In this document: positions 26,150 through 34,943 of the stretch, in pieces | Layout: each line of letters opens with the position of its first letter | Position numbering within the stretch: position 1 is the stretch's first letter | Source of the DNA: Nocardioides mesophilus | GTDB lineage: Bacteria > Actinomycetota > Actinomycetes > Propionibacteriales > Nocardioidaceae | NCBI RefSeq assembly: GCF_014395785.1 | Contig: NZ_CP060713.1 | Location: forward strand, 2,322,501-2,386,500 | DNA: 64,000 nt | Direction: 5' to 3' | The notes under the pieces: model-generated | Database searches by the model: none | What the model saw: the letters and a program-made list of their open reading frames with translations, nothing else | Told to the model about the DNA's origin: nothing | Position numbers and translations under genes: made by a program

Positions 26150-27820
26150 GTGAGCACCCTTCCGTCCCGGCTCGCCGCCCCGCGGCCCGGCTGGACGACG
26201 TACGCCGACGTCGTCGTCATCGGCTCCGGGATCGCCGGCCTGACCGCGGCCCTGCAGGCCCGTGCCGCGGGGTCGGTGATGGTGGTGACCAAGGACCTGC
26301 TGTCGGCCGGCTCCACCCAATGGGCGCAGGGCGGCATCGCGGCGGCGCTCGGCCCGGGGGACACCCCCGAGCAGCACCTGCACGACACGCTGGTGGCCGG
26401 CGCGGGGCTGTGCGACGAGGACGCGGTGCGGGTGCTGGTCACCGAGGGGCCGGAGGCGGTGCACGCGCTGATCGCGCTCGGCACCCAGTTCGACCACACC
26501 GCCGCCGGGGAGCTGTCGCTGACCCGCGAGGGCGGCCACCTGCGCGACCGGATCGCTCACGCCGGCGGCGACGCGACCGGGGCCGAGATCCAGCGGGCGC
26601 TGGTCGCCGCGGTGCACGCCGCCCCGGACATCGAGGTCATCGAGCACGCCCTGGTCCTGGACCTGATCCCCGGCGTCGGCGGCGGGGTGGCCGGGGTGAC
26701 CCTGCACGTGATGGGCGAGGGGCAGCGCGACGGCGTCGGGGCGGTGCTCTGCCGCGCGGTGGTGCTCGCCTCCGGTGGCCTGGGGCAGGTCTACTCGGCG
26801 ACCACCAACCCGCCGGTGGCCACCGGCGACGGGATGGCGCTCGCGCTGCGCGGCGGCGCGGTGCTGCGCGACCTGGAGTTCGTCCAGTTCCACCCCACCG
26901 TGATGTGGCTGGGGGCGGAGTCGGTCGGCCAGCAGCCGTTGATCTCCGAGGCGGTGCGCGGCGAGGGCGCGTTCCTCGTCGACGACGCCGGCACCCGCTT
27001 CATGACCGGCCAGCACCCGCTGGCCGACCTCGCCCCGCGGGACGTGGTGGCCAAGGCGATCATGCGCCGGATGCGCGAGAGCGGCGCCGAGCACCTGTGG
27101 CTGGACGCCCGGCACTTCGGCGCCGAGAAGTGGCAGCGCCGGTTCCCCACGATCCTGGCCACCTGCCGCTCCCACGGGGTGGACCCGGTCACCGACCTGA
27201 TCCCGGTCGCCCCGGCGTGCCACTACGCCTCCGGGGGCGTCGCGACCGACCTGCACGGGCAGAGCTCGGTGCCGGGGCTGTTCGCCTGCGGCGAGGTCGC
27301 CTGCTCCGGGGTGCACGGCGCCAACCGGCTGGCCTCCAACTCGCTGCTCGAGGGCCTGGTGTTCTCCCGGCGGATCGCGCTGCAGCTGCTGGAGGGGCTG
27401 CCGCCACGCCGCGAGCCGGCCGCCGACCCGCGGGTCGAGGGGCTGGTCCCCGGGTCGCTGCGCAGCGACCTGCAGCAGGTGATGACCGAGCGCGCCGGCG
27501 TGCTCCGCTCCCGCGACGGCCTGGCCGACGGGGCCGAGGCGCTCGACCTGCTGGCGGGGAAGGTCGCCGACGAGGCCGGGGTGGACGCCTGGGAGACCAC
27601 GAACCTGCTCACGGTGAGCCGGGCCCTGGTCGCCGCCGCCGGCGCCCGCGAGGAGACCCGCGGCTCGCACTGGCGCGAGGACTTCCCCGAGACCGACGAC
27701 GTCGCCTGGTCGCGGCACCTCGACGTCACGCTGGTCGAGGGCGTCCCCCGGCTGGCCGGCAGCCCGCTGCGACCTGACCGCACCGACCGCACCGACCGCA
27801 CCGCAGGAGGCACCCCGTGA
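26150..27820 (+). CDS. nadB: L-aspartate oxidase
   Basis: First step of de novo NAD synthesis: FAD-dependent oxidation of aspartate to iminoaspartate. FAD-binding VIGSGIAGLTAAL (glycines at 25-30), STQWAQGGIAAAL, EFVQFHPTV, FACGEVACSGVHGANRLASNSLLEGLVFS and the HYASGG catalytic segment are all present. 556 residues is normal. The last codons contain a 9-base tandem repeat giving DRTDRTDRT. The GTGA overlap couples it to nadC; quinolinate synthase nadA is not in the window. Confidence 0.95.
   Translation: MSTLPSRLAAPRPGWTTYADVVVIGSGIAGLTAALQARAAGSVMVVTKDLLSAGSTQWAQGGIAAALGPGDTPEQHLHDTLVAGAGLCDEDAVRVLVTEGPEAVHALIALGTQFDHTAAGELSLTREGGHLRDRIAHAGGDATGAEIQRALVAAVHAAPDIEVIEHALVLDLIPGVGGGVAGVTLHVMGEGQRDGVGAVLCRAVVLASGGLGQVYSATTNPPVATGDGMALALRGGAVLRDLEFVQFHPTVMWLGAESVGQQPLISEAVRGEGAFLVDDAGTRFMTGQHPLADLAPRDVVAKAIMRRMRESGAEHLWLDARHFGAEKWQRRFPTILATCRSHGVDPVTDLIPVAPACHYASGGVATDLHGQSSVPGLFACGEVACSGVHGANRLASNSLLEGLVFSRRIALQLLEGLPPRREPAADPRVEGLVPGSLRSDLQQVMTERAGVLRSRDGLADGAEALDLLAGKVADEAGVDAWETTNLLTVSRALVAAAGAREETRGSHWREDFPETDDVAWSRHLDVTLVEGVPRLAGSPLRPDRTDRTDRTAGGTP
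27776..27803 (+). repeat. 9-bp tandem repeat at the end of nadB
   Basis: Three units of GACCGCACC (first copy starting CTGACCGCACC), encoding DRT three times just before the nadB stop. Units are a multiple of three, so copy-number change would not shift the frame. Confidence 0.7.
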
Positions 27821-28725
27821 CCGCTCCGGTCCGCACCCCGTTCGAGTCGCTGCCTCCGGCGCTGGTGGAGGTTCTCGCGGCCGCCGGGCTGGACCCGGCC
27901 GCCGTCTACGCCGGCGTGGTGGCGGCGGTCGCGGAGGACCTGCCCGGCGAGGACGTCACCAGCGAGGCGACGATCCCCGCCGACGCGGTCGCGAACGCCG
28001 ACCTGGTGGCGCGCGCCGACGGCGTGGTGAGCGGCCTGGCGGTGGCGGAGCTGGTGTTCGTCCACGTGGTCGGTCCGCGGGTCCGGCTGACCCCCCACGT
28101 CGAGGACGGCGACGCCGTACGACGTGGCGACGTGCTGCTCACCGTCCAGGGCCCGGTCGGCCAGCTGCTCACCGCCGAGCGGACCGCGCTGAACTTCCTC
28201 TGCCACCTCTCCGGGGTCGCCACCACCACCGCGCGCTGGGTGGCCGCCGTCGAGGGCACCGGCGCCAAGGTCCGCGACACCCGCAAGACCACGCCGCACT
28301 TCCGGGCGCTGGAGAAGTACGCCGTGCGCTGCGGCGGCGGCGTGAACCACCGCGGCAGCCTCTCCGACCAGGCGCTGGTCAAGGACAACCACGTGCTCGC
28401 CGCCGGCGGGGTGGTGCCGGCGTACCGCGCGGTCCGCCAGCGCTACCCCGACCTGCCCGTCCAGGTGGAGGTGACCACCCTCGAGCAGCTGCGCGAGCTG
28501 CTCGAGCAGGGCGTGCAGCAGATCCTGCTCGACAACATGAGCACCGAGCAGACGCTCGAGGCGGTCCGGATGACCGCGGGGCGCGCCACGCTGGAGGCCT
28601 CCGGCGGGCTCGGCATCGACCGGGCCCGCGAGGTCGCCGCGACCGGTGTCGACTTCCTCGCGGTCGGGGCGCTGACCCACTCCGCCCCGGTCCTCGACGT
28701 GGCGATGGACCTGCGGGACGCCTGA
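27817..28725 (+). CDS. nadC: Nicotinate-nucleotide pyrophosphorylase (quinolinate phosphoribosyltransferase)
   Basis: Converts quinolinate and PRPP to nicotinate mononucleotide with decarboxylation. The signature DTRKTTPHFRALEKYAVRCGGGVNHR and the following LSDQALVKDNH carry the substrate-binding basic residues; EASGGLGIDRAREVAATGVDFLAVGALTHS is the phosphate-binding end of the barrel. 302 residues, with a somewhat longer N-terminus than average. It overlaps nadB by GTGA and coaX by TGATG, forming a tightly coupled nadB-nadC-coaX cluster. Confidence 0.96.
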   Translation: MTAPVRTPFESLPPALVEVLAAAGLDPAAVYAGVVAAVAEDLPGEDVTSEATIPADAVANADLVARADGVVSGLAVAELVFVHVVGPRVRLTPHVEDGDAVRRGDVLLTVQGPVGQLLTAERTALNFLCHLSGVATTTARWVAAVEGTGAKVRDTRKTTPHFRALEKYAVRCGGGVNHRGSLSDQALVKDNHVLAAGGVVPAYRAVRQRYPDLPVQVEVTTLEQLRELLEQGVQQILLDNMSTEQTLEAVRMTAGRATLEASGGLGIDRAREVAATGVDFLAVGALTHSAPVLDVAMDLRDA

Positions 28726-29497
28726 TGCTGCTCTGTGCCGACATCGGCAACAGCCACACCACGCTCGGCCTCCTCGATGACGGCGACGTCGTGGACCACT
28801 GGCGGGTGGCCACCGACGAGCGGCGCACCGCCGACGAGTGGGGGGTGCTGCTCCGGGCGCTGCTGGGCGACTCCCCGGTCGGTGAGCCGGTGCGCGGCGT
28901 CGCGGTCTGCTCGACGGTGCCCGCGGTTCTGCACGAGTGGCGCGAGATGCTGCGCACCTACTACGGCGACGTGCGCAACGTCGTCGTGGAGCCCGGGGTG
29001 CGCACCGGGGTGCCGGTGCTGATGGACAACCCCCGCGAGGTCGGCTCGGACCGGATCGTCAACGCGCTCGCCGCCGCGCAGCTCTACGACGGTCCCTCGA
29101 TCGTCGTCGACTTCGGCACCGCGACCACCTTCGACGTGGTCAGCCCCCGCGGGGAGTACGTCGGCGGCGCGATCGCCCCGGGCATCGACATCTCCCTCGA
29201 GGCGCTCGGCCGGCGGGGAGCGCAGCTGCGCAAGGTCGAGCTGATGCGGCCGCGGTCGGTGATCGCGAAGAACACCGTCGAGGCGCTGCAGTCGGGCATG
29301 CTCTACGGCTTCGCCAGCCAGGTCGACGGCCTGGTCGCCCGGATGCTCGCCGAGCTCCGCCTCGCGCCGGGTGACGCCAACGTGATCGCCACCGGGGGCT
29401 GGCTCCGCTGGTGGTCGAGGAGTGCAGCGTCTTCACCGCCCACCAGCCGTGGCTGACCCTGCTCGGGCTGGAGATCGTGCACGGTCGCAACGCCTGA
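28725..29497 (+). CDS. coaX: Type III pantothenate kinase, with apparent frameshift near the 3' end
   Basis: Phosphorylates pantothenate, first step of CoA synthesis. The acetate-kinase-fold motifs are present: ADIGNSHTTLGLLDDG, DNPREVGSDRIVNALAA, VVDFGTATTFDVVSP and GAIAPGIDISLEALGRRGAQL. As written, the frame stops at 29456 after an aberrant tail (GWLRWWSRSAASS). One C missing beside 29399 would restore the family ending, GLAPLVVEECSVFTAHQPWL..., to a stop at 29497 and give 257 residues, the normal size. With panC this is the second pantothenate gene carrying such a break; both lie next to G/C runs. Confidence 0.9.
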
Positions 29498-29565
29498 GCG
29501 CGTCCCGGGAGGTCGTCCGGCGCGGGACCGTCGACCGTCGGCTGTGGGAGGGCGCGCGGGGTCGT

Positions 29566-29571
29566 TAGGCT
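29566..29571 (+). promoter_or_regulatory. -10 hexamer of lysS (leaderless)
   Basis: TAGGCT followed by 8 bases and the lysS ATG at 29580, with no Shine-Dalgarno. Confidence 0.5.
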
Positions 29572-29579
29572 GGTCCGTC

Positions 29580-31091
29580 ATGAGCGTCCAGCCGACCAGC
29601 CCTGCCCCCGCGGAGGACGACCTCCCCGAGCAGATGCGGGTGCGTCGCGAGAAGCGTGAGCGGTTGATCGGCGCCGGCACAGCGGCGTACCCGGTCACCG
29701 TCGAGCGCACCCACACCCTCGCCGAGATCCGCGACCGCTACGACGCGGCCGGCCTCGAGCCGGACACGCACACCGGCGAGCAGGTCGCGGTGGTGGGCCG
29801 GGTGATCTTCCTGCGCAACACCGGCAAGCTCTGCTTCGTCCGGCTGCGCGAGGGCGACGGCACCGAGCTGCAGGTGATGCTGTCCCTGGCAGACGTCGGC
29901 CAGGAGGCGCTCGACGAGTTCAAGGCGATGGTCGACCTCGGCGACCTGCTCGCGGTCCGCGGCGAGGTGATCACCAGCCGGCGCGGCGAGCTGTCGGTGC
30001 AGGCAGCGTCGTGGTCGATGGCGGCCAAGACGCTGCGCCCGCTGCCCAACGAGCACAAGCCGCTCTCCGACGAGGCCCGGGTGCGGCTGCGCTACGTCGA
30101 CATGATCGTGCGCCAGGAGGCCCGCGACATGGTCCGCGCCAAGGCGTCGGTGCTCCGCTCGCTGCGCGCGACGCTGGACGGTCGCGGGTACGTCGAGGTG
30201 GAGACCCCGATCCTGCAGATCACCAACGGCGGCGCGGCCGCCCGGCCCTTCCGCACCCACCTCAACGCGCTGGACCAGGAGATGCTGCTGCGCATCGCGC
30301 TGGAGCTGGACCTGAAGAAGGCGATGATCGGCGGGGTCGACCGGGTCTACGAGATCGGCCGGACGTTCCGCAACGAGGGGCTGGACTCCACCCACGCCGC
30401 CGAGTTCTCGATGCTCGAGGCCTACGAGGCCTACGGCGACCAGCACACCATGATCGAGCTCGCCAAGGAGATGGTGCGCAACGCCCACCGGGCGCTCGGC
30501 AGTCCCGAGATCACCGCCCGCGACGGCAGCGTCATCGACCTCGAGGGTGAGTGGCGCGAGGCGCCGATCCACGAGCTGGTGTCCGAGGCGCTCGGCGCGC
30601 AGGTCGACGCGCACACCGACGCCGAGACGCTGCGCGGCCACGCCGACAAGCACGAGGTCGAGCTGCAGGACTCGTGGGGCGCTCCGGAGATCGTCGTGGA
30701 GCTGTTCGAGCAGCTCGTCGAGGACTCGCTGATCCAGCCGACCTTCGTGATGGACTACCCCGCGGCGGGCAAGCCGCTGGCGAAGCCGCACCGCGACGTG
30801 CCCGAGCTCAACGAGGCCTGGGACCTGATCATCAACGGCGTCGAGCTGGGCGCCGCCTACTCCGAGCTCAACGACCCGGTGATCCAGCGCGAGCGCCTGG
30901 TCCAGCAGTCGCTGATGGCCGCGCAGGGGGACCCGGAGGCGATGGACCTCGACGAGGCCTTCCTCAAGGCCATGGAGTACGGCATGCCGCCGGCCGGCGG
31001 CATCGGCATCGGCGTCGACCGGCTCCTGATGCTGATCACCGGCGCCAGCATCCGGGAGACCATTCTCTTCCCGCTGGTCCGCCCCGAGTAG
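29580..31091 (+). CDS. lysS: Lysyl-tRNA synthetase, class II
   Basis: Charges tRNA-Lys. The N-terminal OB-fold anticodon domain (VAVVGRVIFLRNTGKLCFVRLREGDG) precedes the class II catalytic domain: motif 1 around YVEVETPILQ, motif 2 YEIGRTFRNEGLDSTHAAEFSMLEAY and motif 3 GIGIGVDRLLMLITG. 503 residues is normal. The ATG at 29580 is preferred because of the adjacent -10 hexamer. It stands between coaX and lsr2, the same order as in mycobacteria. Confidence 0.96.
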   Translation: MSVQPTSPAPAEDDLPEQMRVRREKRERLIGAGTAAYPVTVERTHTLAEIRDRYDAAGLEPDTHTGEQVAVVGRVIFLRNTGKLCFVRLREGDGTELQVMLSLADVGQEALDEFKAMVDLGDLLAVRGEVITSRRGELSVQAASWSMAAKTLRPLPNEHKPLSDEARVRLRYVDMIVRQEARDMVRAKASVLRSLRATLDGRGYVEVETPILQITNGGAAARPFRTHLNALDQEMLLRIALELDLKKAMIGGVDRVYEIGRTFRNEGLDSTHAAEFSMLEAYEAYGDQHTMIELAKEMVRNAHRALGSPEITARDGSVIDLEGEWREAPIHELVSEALGAQVDAHTDAETLRGHADKHEVELQDSWGAPEIVVELFEQLVEDSLIQPTFVMDYPAAGKPLAKPHRDVPELNEAWDLIINGVELGAAYSELNDPVIQRERLVQQSLMAAQGDPEAMDLDEAFLKAMEYGMPPAGGIGIGVDRLLMLITGASIRETILFPLVRPE

Positions 31092-31320
31092 GACCCGCGA
31101 AAAAGAGGCGCAAAGTCTCTTGCCGATTCGCTGTCCTGGTGCCGCTGGGTTATCCCGCACCACCCGATGGGATGATTATTTCTCCCTTTTTCCACAGAAG
31201 CGGTAATGCGGCCCGAACTAATGCTGGTGAAAGGTGTTGCATGCGCTAGGGTCATTAGCAACCCATTGATATTGCCGGTGGTGCGGGGAATCGGCGGATA
31301 ACCGAAGGACATCTCTTCTT
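31092..31320. promoter_or_regulatory. AT-rich lsr2 upstream region
   Basis: 229 bases clearly lower in GC than the surroundings, with tracts such as GATTATTTCTCCCTTTTTCC and ATTGATATTG. TAGGGT at 31247-31252 is a possible -10, giving a leader of about 60 bases; GAAGGAC before the ATG is the ribosome site. Lsr2 binds AT-rich DNA, so autoregulation here is a reasonable inference. Confidence 0.5.
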
Positions 31321-31662
31321 ATGGCACAGCGTGTGAATGTCGTCCTCGTCGACGACCTCGACGGCGGCGACGCCACCGAGACCGTCTCCTTCGCCCTCGA
31401 CGGCGTCGACTACGAGATCGACCTGAGCGACCAGCACGCCACCGAGCTGCGCGACGCGCTCGCGGTCTACGTCGGCCACGGCCGCCGCACCGGCGGCCGG
31501 CGACGCAAGGGGCAGGCGGCGCCCGCCCGGTCGACCGGCGGCTCGGACGGCGGCGCGAGCGCCGCGGAGATCCGCGAGTGGGCCAAGGCCAACGGCTGGG
31601 ACGTGCCGGAGCGCGGCCGGGTCTCGGCAGAGGTGCGCTCGGCGTACGACGCCGCCCACTGA
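31321..31662 (+). CDS. lsr2: Lsr2 nucleoid-associated protein
   Basis: 113-residue xenogeneic silencer and DNA-bridging protein. The N-terminal oligomerisation domain (VNVVLVDDLDGGDATETVSFALDGVDYEIDLS) and the C-terminal DNA-binding domain with the AT-hook-like RGR at 98-100 (WDVPERGRVSAEV) are both typical, joined by a Gly/Arg/Lys-rich linker at 54-80. It binds AT-rich DNA through the minor groove. It lies between lysS and clpC as in mycobacteria. The low-GC upstream region suggests negative autoregulation. Confidence 0.96.
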   Translation: MAQRVNVVLVDDLDGGDATETVSFALDGVDYEIDLSDQHATELRDALAVYVGHGRRTGGRRRKGQAAPARSTGGSDGGASAAEIREWAKANGWDVPERGRVSAEVRSAYDAAH

Positions 31663-31683
31663 CGCTCGCACGGTGGCCGCACC

Positions 31684-31710
31684 CCGGCCGCGGCGCAAGG
31701 TCGCGGCCGG
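31684..31710 (+). terminator. Hairpin after lsr2
   Basis: CCGGCCGCG (31684-31692) pairs perfectly with CGCGGCCGG (31702-31710) around a 9-base loop, 21 bases after the lsr2 stop. No U-tract, as is common in high-GC actinobacteria. Confidence 0.6.
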
Positions 31711-31724
31711 TGGAGCGGACCGCT

Positions 31725-31742
31725 TGTTCGCTGAGGGCGAAG
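31725..31742. promoter_or_regulatory. Candidate ClgR operator upstream of clpC
   Basis: TGTTCGCTGAGGGCGAAG contains the inverted repeat TTCGC-N5-GCGAA and agrees with the ClgR-type CGC-N5-GCG consensus described for corynebacteria and Streptomyces as I remember it. Its centre is about 48 bases before the start predicted from the TAGGCT -10 at 31770, a normal activator position. Confidence 0.6.
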
Positions 31743-31769
31743 GCGTTACCGGGGTCCCGCCGGAACACG

Positions 31770-31775
31770 TAGGCT
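31770..31775 (+). promoter_or_regulatory. Candidate -10 hexamer for clpC
   Basis: TAGGCT, 27 bases downstream of the ClgR-like site. Predicted transcription start near 31782 leaves a leader of about 120 bases before clpC. AAGGAG precedes the start codon. Confidence 0.45.
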
Positions 31776-31904
31776 GACGAGCGGGTTGAGTCTCTTGTGA
31801 CCGGCGCATGACGGCCGGCACGGAGGGCACCCTCGTGACGCGGGGCGGTTCTCCCCGGACAACAGCTTCGCCCCAGGCGGGGCAGGGCAAGGAGCGATGC
31901 AGAC

Positions 31905-34415
31905 ATGTTCGAGCGGTTCACAGACCGGGCGCGCCGGGTGGTCGTCCTGGCACAAGAAGAAGCCCGCATGCTCAGCCACAACTACATCGGCACCGAGCAC
32001 ATCCTCCTCGGCCTGATCCACGAGGGTGAAGGCGTGGCCGCCAAGGCTCTGGAGAGCCTGGGCATCTCCCTGGAGGCCGTGCGCGCCCAGGTCGAGGAGA
32101 TCATCGGCCAGGGCCAGCAGGCTCCGAGCGGGCACATCCCGTTCACGCCGCGCGCCAAGAAGGTCCTCGAGCTGTCGCTGCGCGAGGCGCTGCAGCTCGG
32201 CCACAACTACATCGGCACCGAGCACATCCTGCTCGGCCTCATCCGTGAGGGCGAGGGCGTGGCGGCCCAGGTGCTCGTCAAGCTCGGCGCCGACCTGAAC
32301 CGGGTCCGCCAGCAGGTCATCCAGCTGCTCTCGGGCTTCCAGGGCAAGGAGACCGCCACCGCCGGCGCTCCCCAGGAGGGCGCTCCGTCGTCCTCCCTGG
32401 TCCTCGACCAGTTCGGCCGCAACTACACGCAGGCCGCTCGCGAGGGCAAGCTCGACCCGGTCATCGGGCGCGAGAAGGAGATCGAGCGCGTGATGCAGGT
32501 GCTCTCCCGACGCACCAAGAACAACCCGGTGCTCATCGGAGAGCCCGGAGTGGGCAAGACCGCCTGCGTGGAGGGCCTTGCCCAGGCGATCGTCCGCGGC
32601 GACGTGCCCGAGACGCTCAAGGACAAGCAGATCTACAGCCTCGACCTCGGTTCCCTGGTCGCCGGCTCCCGCTACCGCGGTGACTTCGAGGAGCGCCTGA
32701 AGAAGGTGCTCAAGGAGATCAAGACCCGCGGCGACATCATCTTGTTCATCGACGAGCTGCACACGCTCGTCGGTGCGGGTGCCGCCGAGGGCGCCATCGA
32801 CGCGGCGAGCATCCTCAAGCCGATGCTGGCCCGCGGCGAGCTGCAGACCATCGGTGCCACCACGCTCGACGAGTACCGCAAGCACCTCGAGAAGGACGCC
32901 GCGCTCGAGCGCCGGTTCCAGCCGATCCAGGTCCAGGAGCCGTCGATCGCGCACACGATCGAGATCCTCAAGGGTCTGCGCGACCGCTACGAGGCGCACC
33001 ACCGGGTGACGATCACCGACGAGGCGCTGGTCTCGGCCGCGACGCTGGCCGACCGCTACGTCTCCGACCGGTTCCTGCCGGACAAGGCCATCGACCTGAT
33101 CGACGAGGCCGGCTCCCGGTTGCGGATCCGCCGGATGACCGCTCCGCCGGACCTGCGCGAGTTCGACGACAAGATCGCGGACGTGCGCCGGCGCAAGGAA
33201 GGCGCCATCGACAGCCAGGACTTCGAGCTGGCCGCGTCGCTGCGTGACGAGGAGAAGAAGCTGATCCTCGCCAAGGGCGAGCGGGAGAAGCAGTGGAAGG
33301 CCGGCGACATGGACGTCGTCGCCGAGGTCGACGAGGAGCTCATCGCCGAGGTCCTCGCCGTCGCCACCGGCATCCCGATCGTGAAGCTGTCCGAGGAGGA
33401 GTCCACGCGGCTGCTCAAGATGGAGGACGAGCTCCACAAGCGGGTCATCGGCCAGGAGGAGGCCGTCAAGGCGCTCAGCCGGGCGATCCGCCGTACCCGT
33501 GCGGGTCTGAAGGACCCGAAGCGTCCCGGTGGTTCGTTCATCTTCGCCGGCCCGTCCGGCGTCGGCAAGACGTGGCTGTCCAAGACGCTGGCGGAGTTCC
33601 TGTTCGGCGACGAGGACGCGCTGATCCAGCTCGACATGAGCGAGTTCAGCGAGAAGCACACCGTCTCGCGGCTGTTCGGCTCGCCTCCCGGCTACGTCGG
33701 CTACGAAGAGGGCGGCCAGCTCACCGAGAAGGTGCGCCGCAAGCCGTTCTCGGTCGTGCTGTTCGACGAGGTCGAGAAGGCCCACCCGGATATCTTCAAC
33801 TCGTTGCTGCAGATCCTGGAGGAAGGTCGCCTGACCGATTCCCAGGGCCGGGTCGTGGACTTCAAGAACACCGTCATCATCATGACCACGAACCTCGGTA
33901 CCCGCGACATCTCCAAGGGCGTCAACCTCGGTTTCCAGCAGGGCAGCGACGTCCAGGGTTCTTACGACCGGATGAAGCAGAAGGTCTCCGAGGAGCTCAA
34001 GCAGCACTTCCGTCCGGAGTTCCTCAACCGCGTCGACGAGATCGTGGTCTTCCCGCCGCTGACCAAGCAGCAGATCATCTCCATGGTCGACAACATGATC
34101 GCCGGCGTGGAGAAGCGTCTGAAGGACCGCGACATGTCCATCGAGCTGACCCAGCCCGCCAAGGACCTGCTCGCGACCCGCGGGTTCGACCCGGTGCTGG
34201 GCGCCCGCCCGCTGCGCCGGACCGTGCAGCGCGAGATCGAGGACACCCTGGCCGAGAAGATGCTCTACGGCGAGGTCGGCCCCGGCCAGATCGTGCTGGT
34301 CGGCGTCGAGGGCGAGGGCGTCGAGGCGAAGTTCACCTTCCAGGGCAACCAGAAGAGCGAGCTTCCCGACCTGCCCCCGATCGAGGAGCCGGCGGCGACC
34401 GGCGAGACCGAGTAG
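31905..34415 (+). CDS. clpC: ATP-dependent Clp protease ATP-binding subunit ClpC
   Basis: Hsp100 unfoldase that feeds ClpP. Two N-terminal Clp repeats (residues 1-145, each with [14 protein letters not shown]), then AAA domain 1 with Walker A GEPGVGKT at 212-219, a UVR-containing middle region ([14 protein letters not shown]), and AAA domain 2 with Walker A GPSGVGKT at 549-556. The ClpP loop is expected between. 836 residues is typical. Residue 557 is Trp (GKTWLSK), whereas the homologues I know have Glu at this place. Probably essential in actinobacteria and regulated by ClgR; a ClgR-like operator lies upstream. Confidence 0.97.
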   Translation: MFERFTDRARRVVVLAQEEARMLSHNYIGTEHILLGLIHEGEGVAAKALESLGISLEAVRAQVEEIIGQGQQAPSGHIPFTPRAKKVLELSLREALQLGHNYIGTEHILLGLIREGEGVAAQVLVKLGADLNRVRQQVIQLLSGFQGKETATAGAPQEGAPSSSLVLDQFGRNYTQAAREGKLDPVIGREKEIERVMQVLSRRTKNNPVLIGEPGVGKTACVEGLAQAIVRGDVPETLKDKQIYSLDLGSLVAGSRYRGDFEERLKKVLKEIKTRGDIILFIDELHTLVGAGAAEGAIDAASILKPMLARGELQTIGATTLDEYRKHLEKDAALERRFQPIQVQEPSIAHTIEILKGLRDRYEAHHRVTITDEALVSAATLADRYVSDRFLPDKAIDLIDEAGSRLRIRRMTAPPDLREFDDKIADVRRRKEGAIDSQDFELAASLRDEEKKLILAKGEREKQWKAGDMDVVAEVDEELIAEVLAVATGIPIVKLSEEESTRLLKMEDELHKRVIGQEEAVKALSRAIRRTRAGLKDPKRPGGSFIFAGPSGVGKTWLSKTLAEFLFGDEDALIQLDMSEFSEKHTVSRLFGSPPGYVGYEEGGQLTEKVRRKPFSVVLFDEVEKAHPDIFNSLLQILEEGRLTDSQGRVVDFKNTVIIMTTNLGTRDISKGVNLGFQQGSDVQGSYDRMKQKVSEELKQHFRPEFLNRVDEIVVFPPLTKQQIISMVDNMIAGVEKRLKDRDMSIELTQPAKDLLATRGFDPVLGARPLRRTVQREIEDTLAEKMLYGEVGPGQIVLVGVEGEGVEAKFTFQGNQKSELPDLPPIEEPAATGETE

Positions 34416-34447
34416 CAGCAACGGCCCGAGAGGCCGAGCGCCAGCGG

Positions 34448-34477
34448 CGAGGGCGTCCCCTGCGGGGGGCGCCCTCG
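34448..34477 (+). terminator. Terminator hairpin after clpC
   Basis: 13-base stem (34448-34460 with 34465-34477, one G-T pair) around the loop TGCG, 32 bases after the clpC stop and 22 bases before the end of the convergent efflux gene. Likely works in both directions. Confidence 0.75.
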
Positions 34478-34499
34478 TCGTATGTCTGCCCGGCCGCCG

Positions 34500-34826
34500 T
34501 CAGCGCGCGGCGTGCAGGTTCAGGATGACGACCCCGCCGATGATCATCGTCAGCGCGGCGGCCTTGAGCAGGTCCATCCGCTCGTCGAGCAGCAGCACCC
34601 CGATGACCGCGATCCCGGCGGTGCCGAGCCCGGACCAGACGGCGTAGGTGACCGATACCGGGATGTGCCGGATCACCAGGGCGAGCAACCAGATCGACAG
34701 GGCGTAGCCGGCCAGCACCAGCGCTGTCCATCCGGGGTCGCGGAACCCGTGGCTTCGCGGAAGTGCGGAGGTGGCGGCCACCTCCACCCCGATGGCGGCG
34801 AGCAGCAGCAGCCAGGCGCCCAACAT
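34500..34826 (-). CDS. Small multidrug resistance (SMR) family transporter
   Basis: 108 residues in four helices, the standard SMR size. WLLLLAAIGVEVAATSALPRSHGF contains the essential Glu of helix 1, and the later YAVWSGLGTAGIAVIGVLLLDERMDLLKA is the signature helix 3 block. Such proteins export cationic drugs or guanidinium compounds in exchange for protons as antiparallel dimers. It is divergent from a TetR regulator gene with an operator between them, so expression is probably inducible. The ligand cannot be predicted; EmrE-like and Gdx-like subtypes are not separable with certainty here. Confidence 0.9.
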   Translation of the reverse strand: MLGAWLLLLAAIGVEVAATSALPRSHGFRDPGWTALVLAGYALSIWLLALVIRHIPVSVTYAVWSGLGTAGIAVIGVLLLDERMDLLKAAALTMIIGGVVILNLHAAR

Positions 34827-34876
34827 GAGTCCGTCCCTGAGTCGTGGTGGGTCGACGCGGGTCGACGCAACACCGA

Positions 34877-34914
34877 TGTAGTGAGTGCTACAGAGGACTG
34901 TAGCACCCGCTACA
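34877..34914. promoter_or_regulatory. TetR-type operator between the SMR and regulator genes
   Basis: TGTAGTGAGTGCTACAG (34877-34893) and CTGTAGCACCCGCTACA (34898-34914) are inverted repeats with 15 of 17 matches, separated by AGGA. The right edge overlaps TACACT (34911-34916), the likely -10 of the tetR gene, so binding would block that promoter and probably the divergent one. Confidence 0.8.
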
Positions 34915-34943
34915 CTGGTGGAGTCCGCGACCTGAGGAGGGCC

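Noticed and set aside
27776-27803. Phase-variable repeat in nadB
   Set aside because: Unit is 9 bases, so changes keep the frame; only a few residues at the extreme C-terminus vary.
31746-34421. 891-codon reverse open frame under clpC
   Set aside because: Translation is low-complexity Leu/Asp/Gly without family features; clpC is certain.
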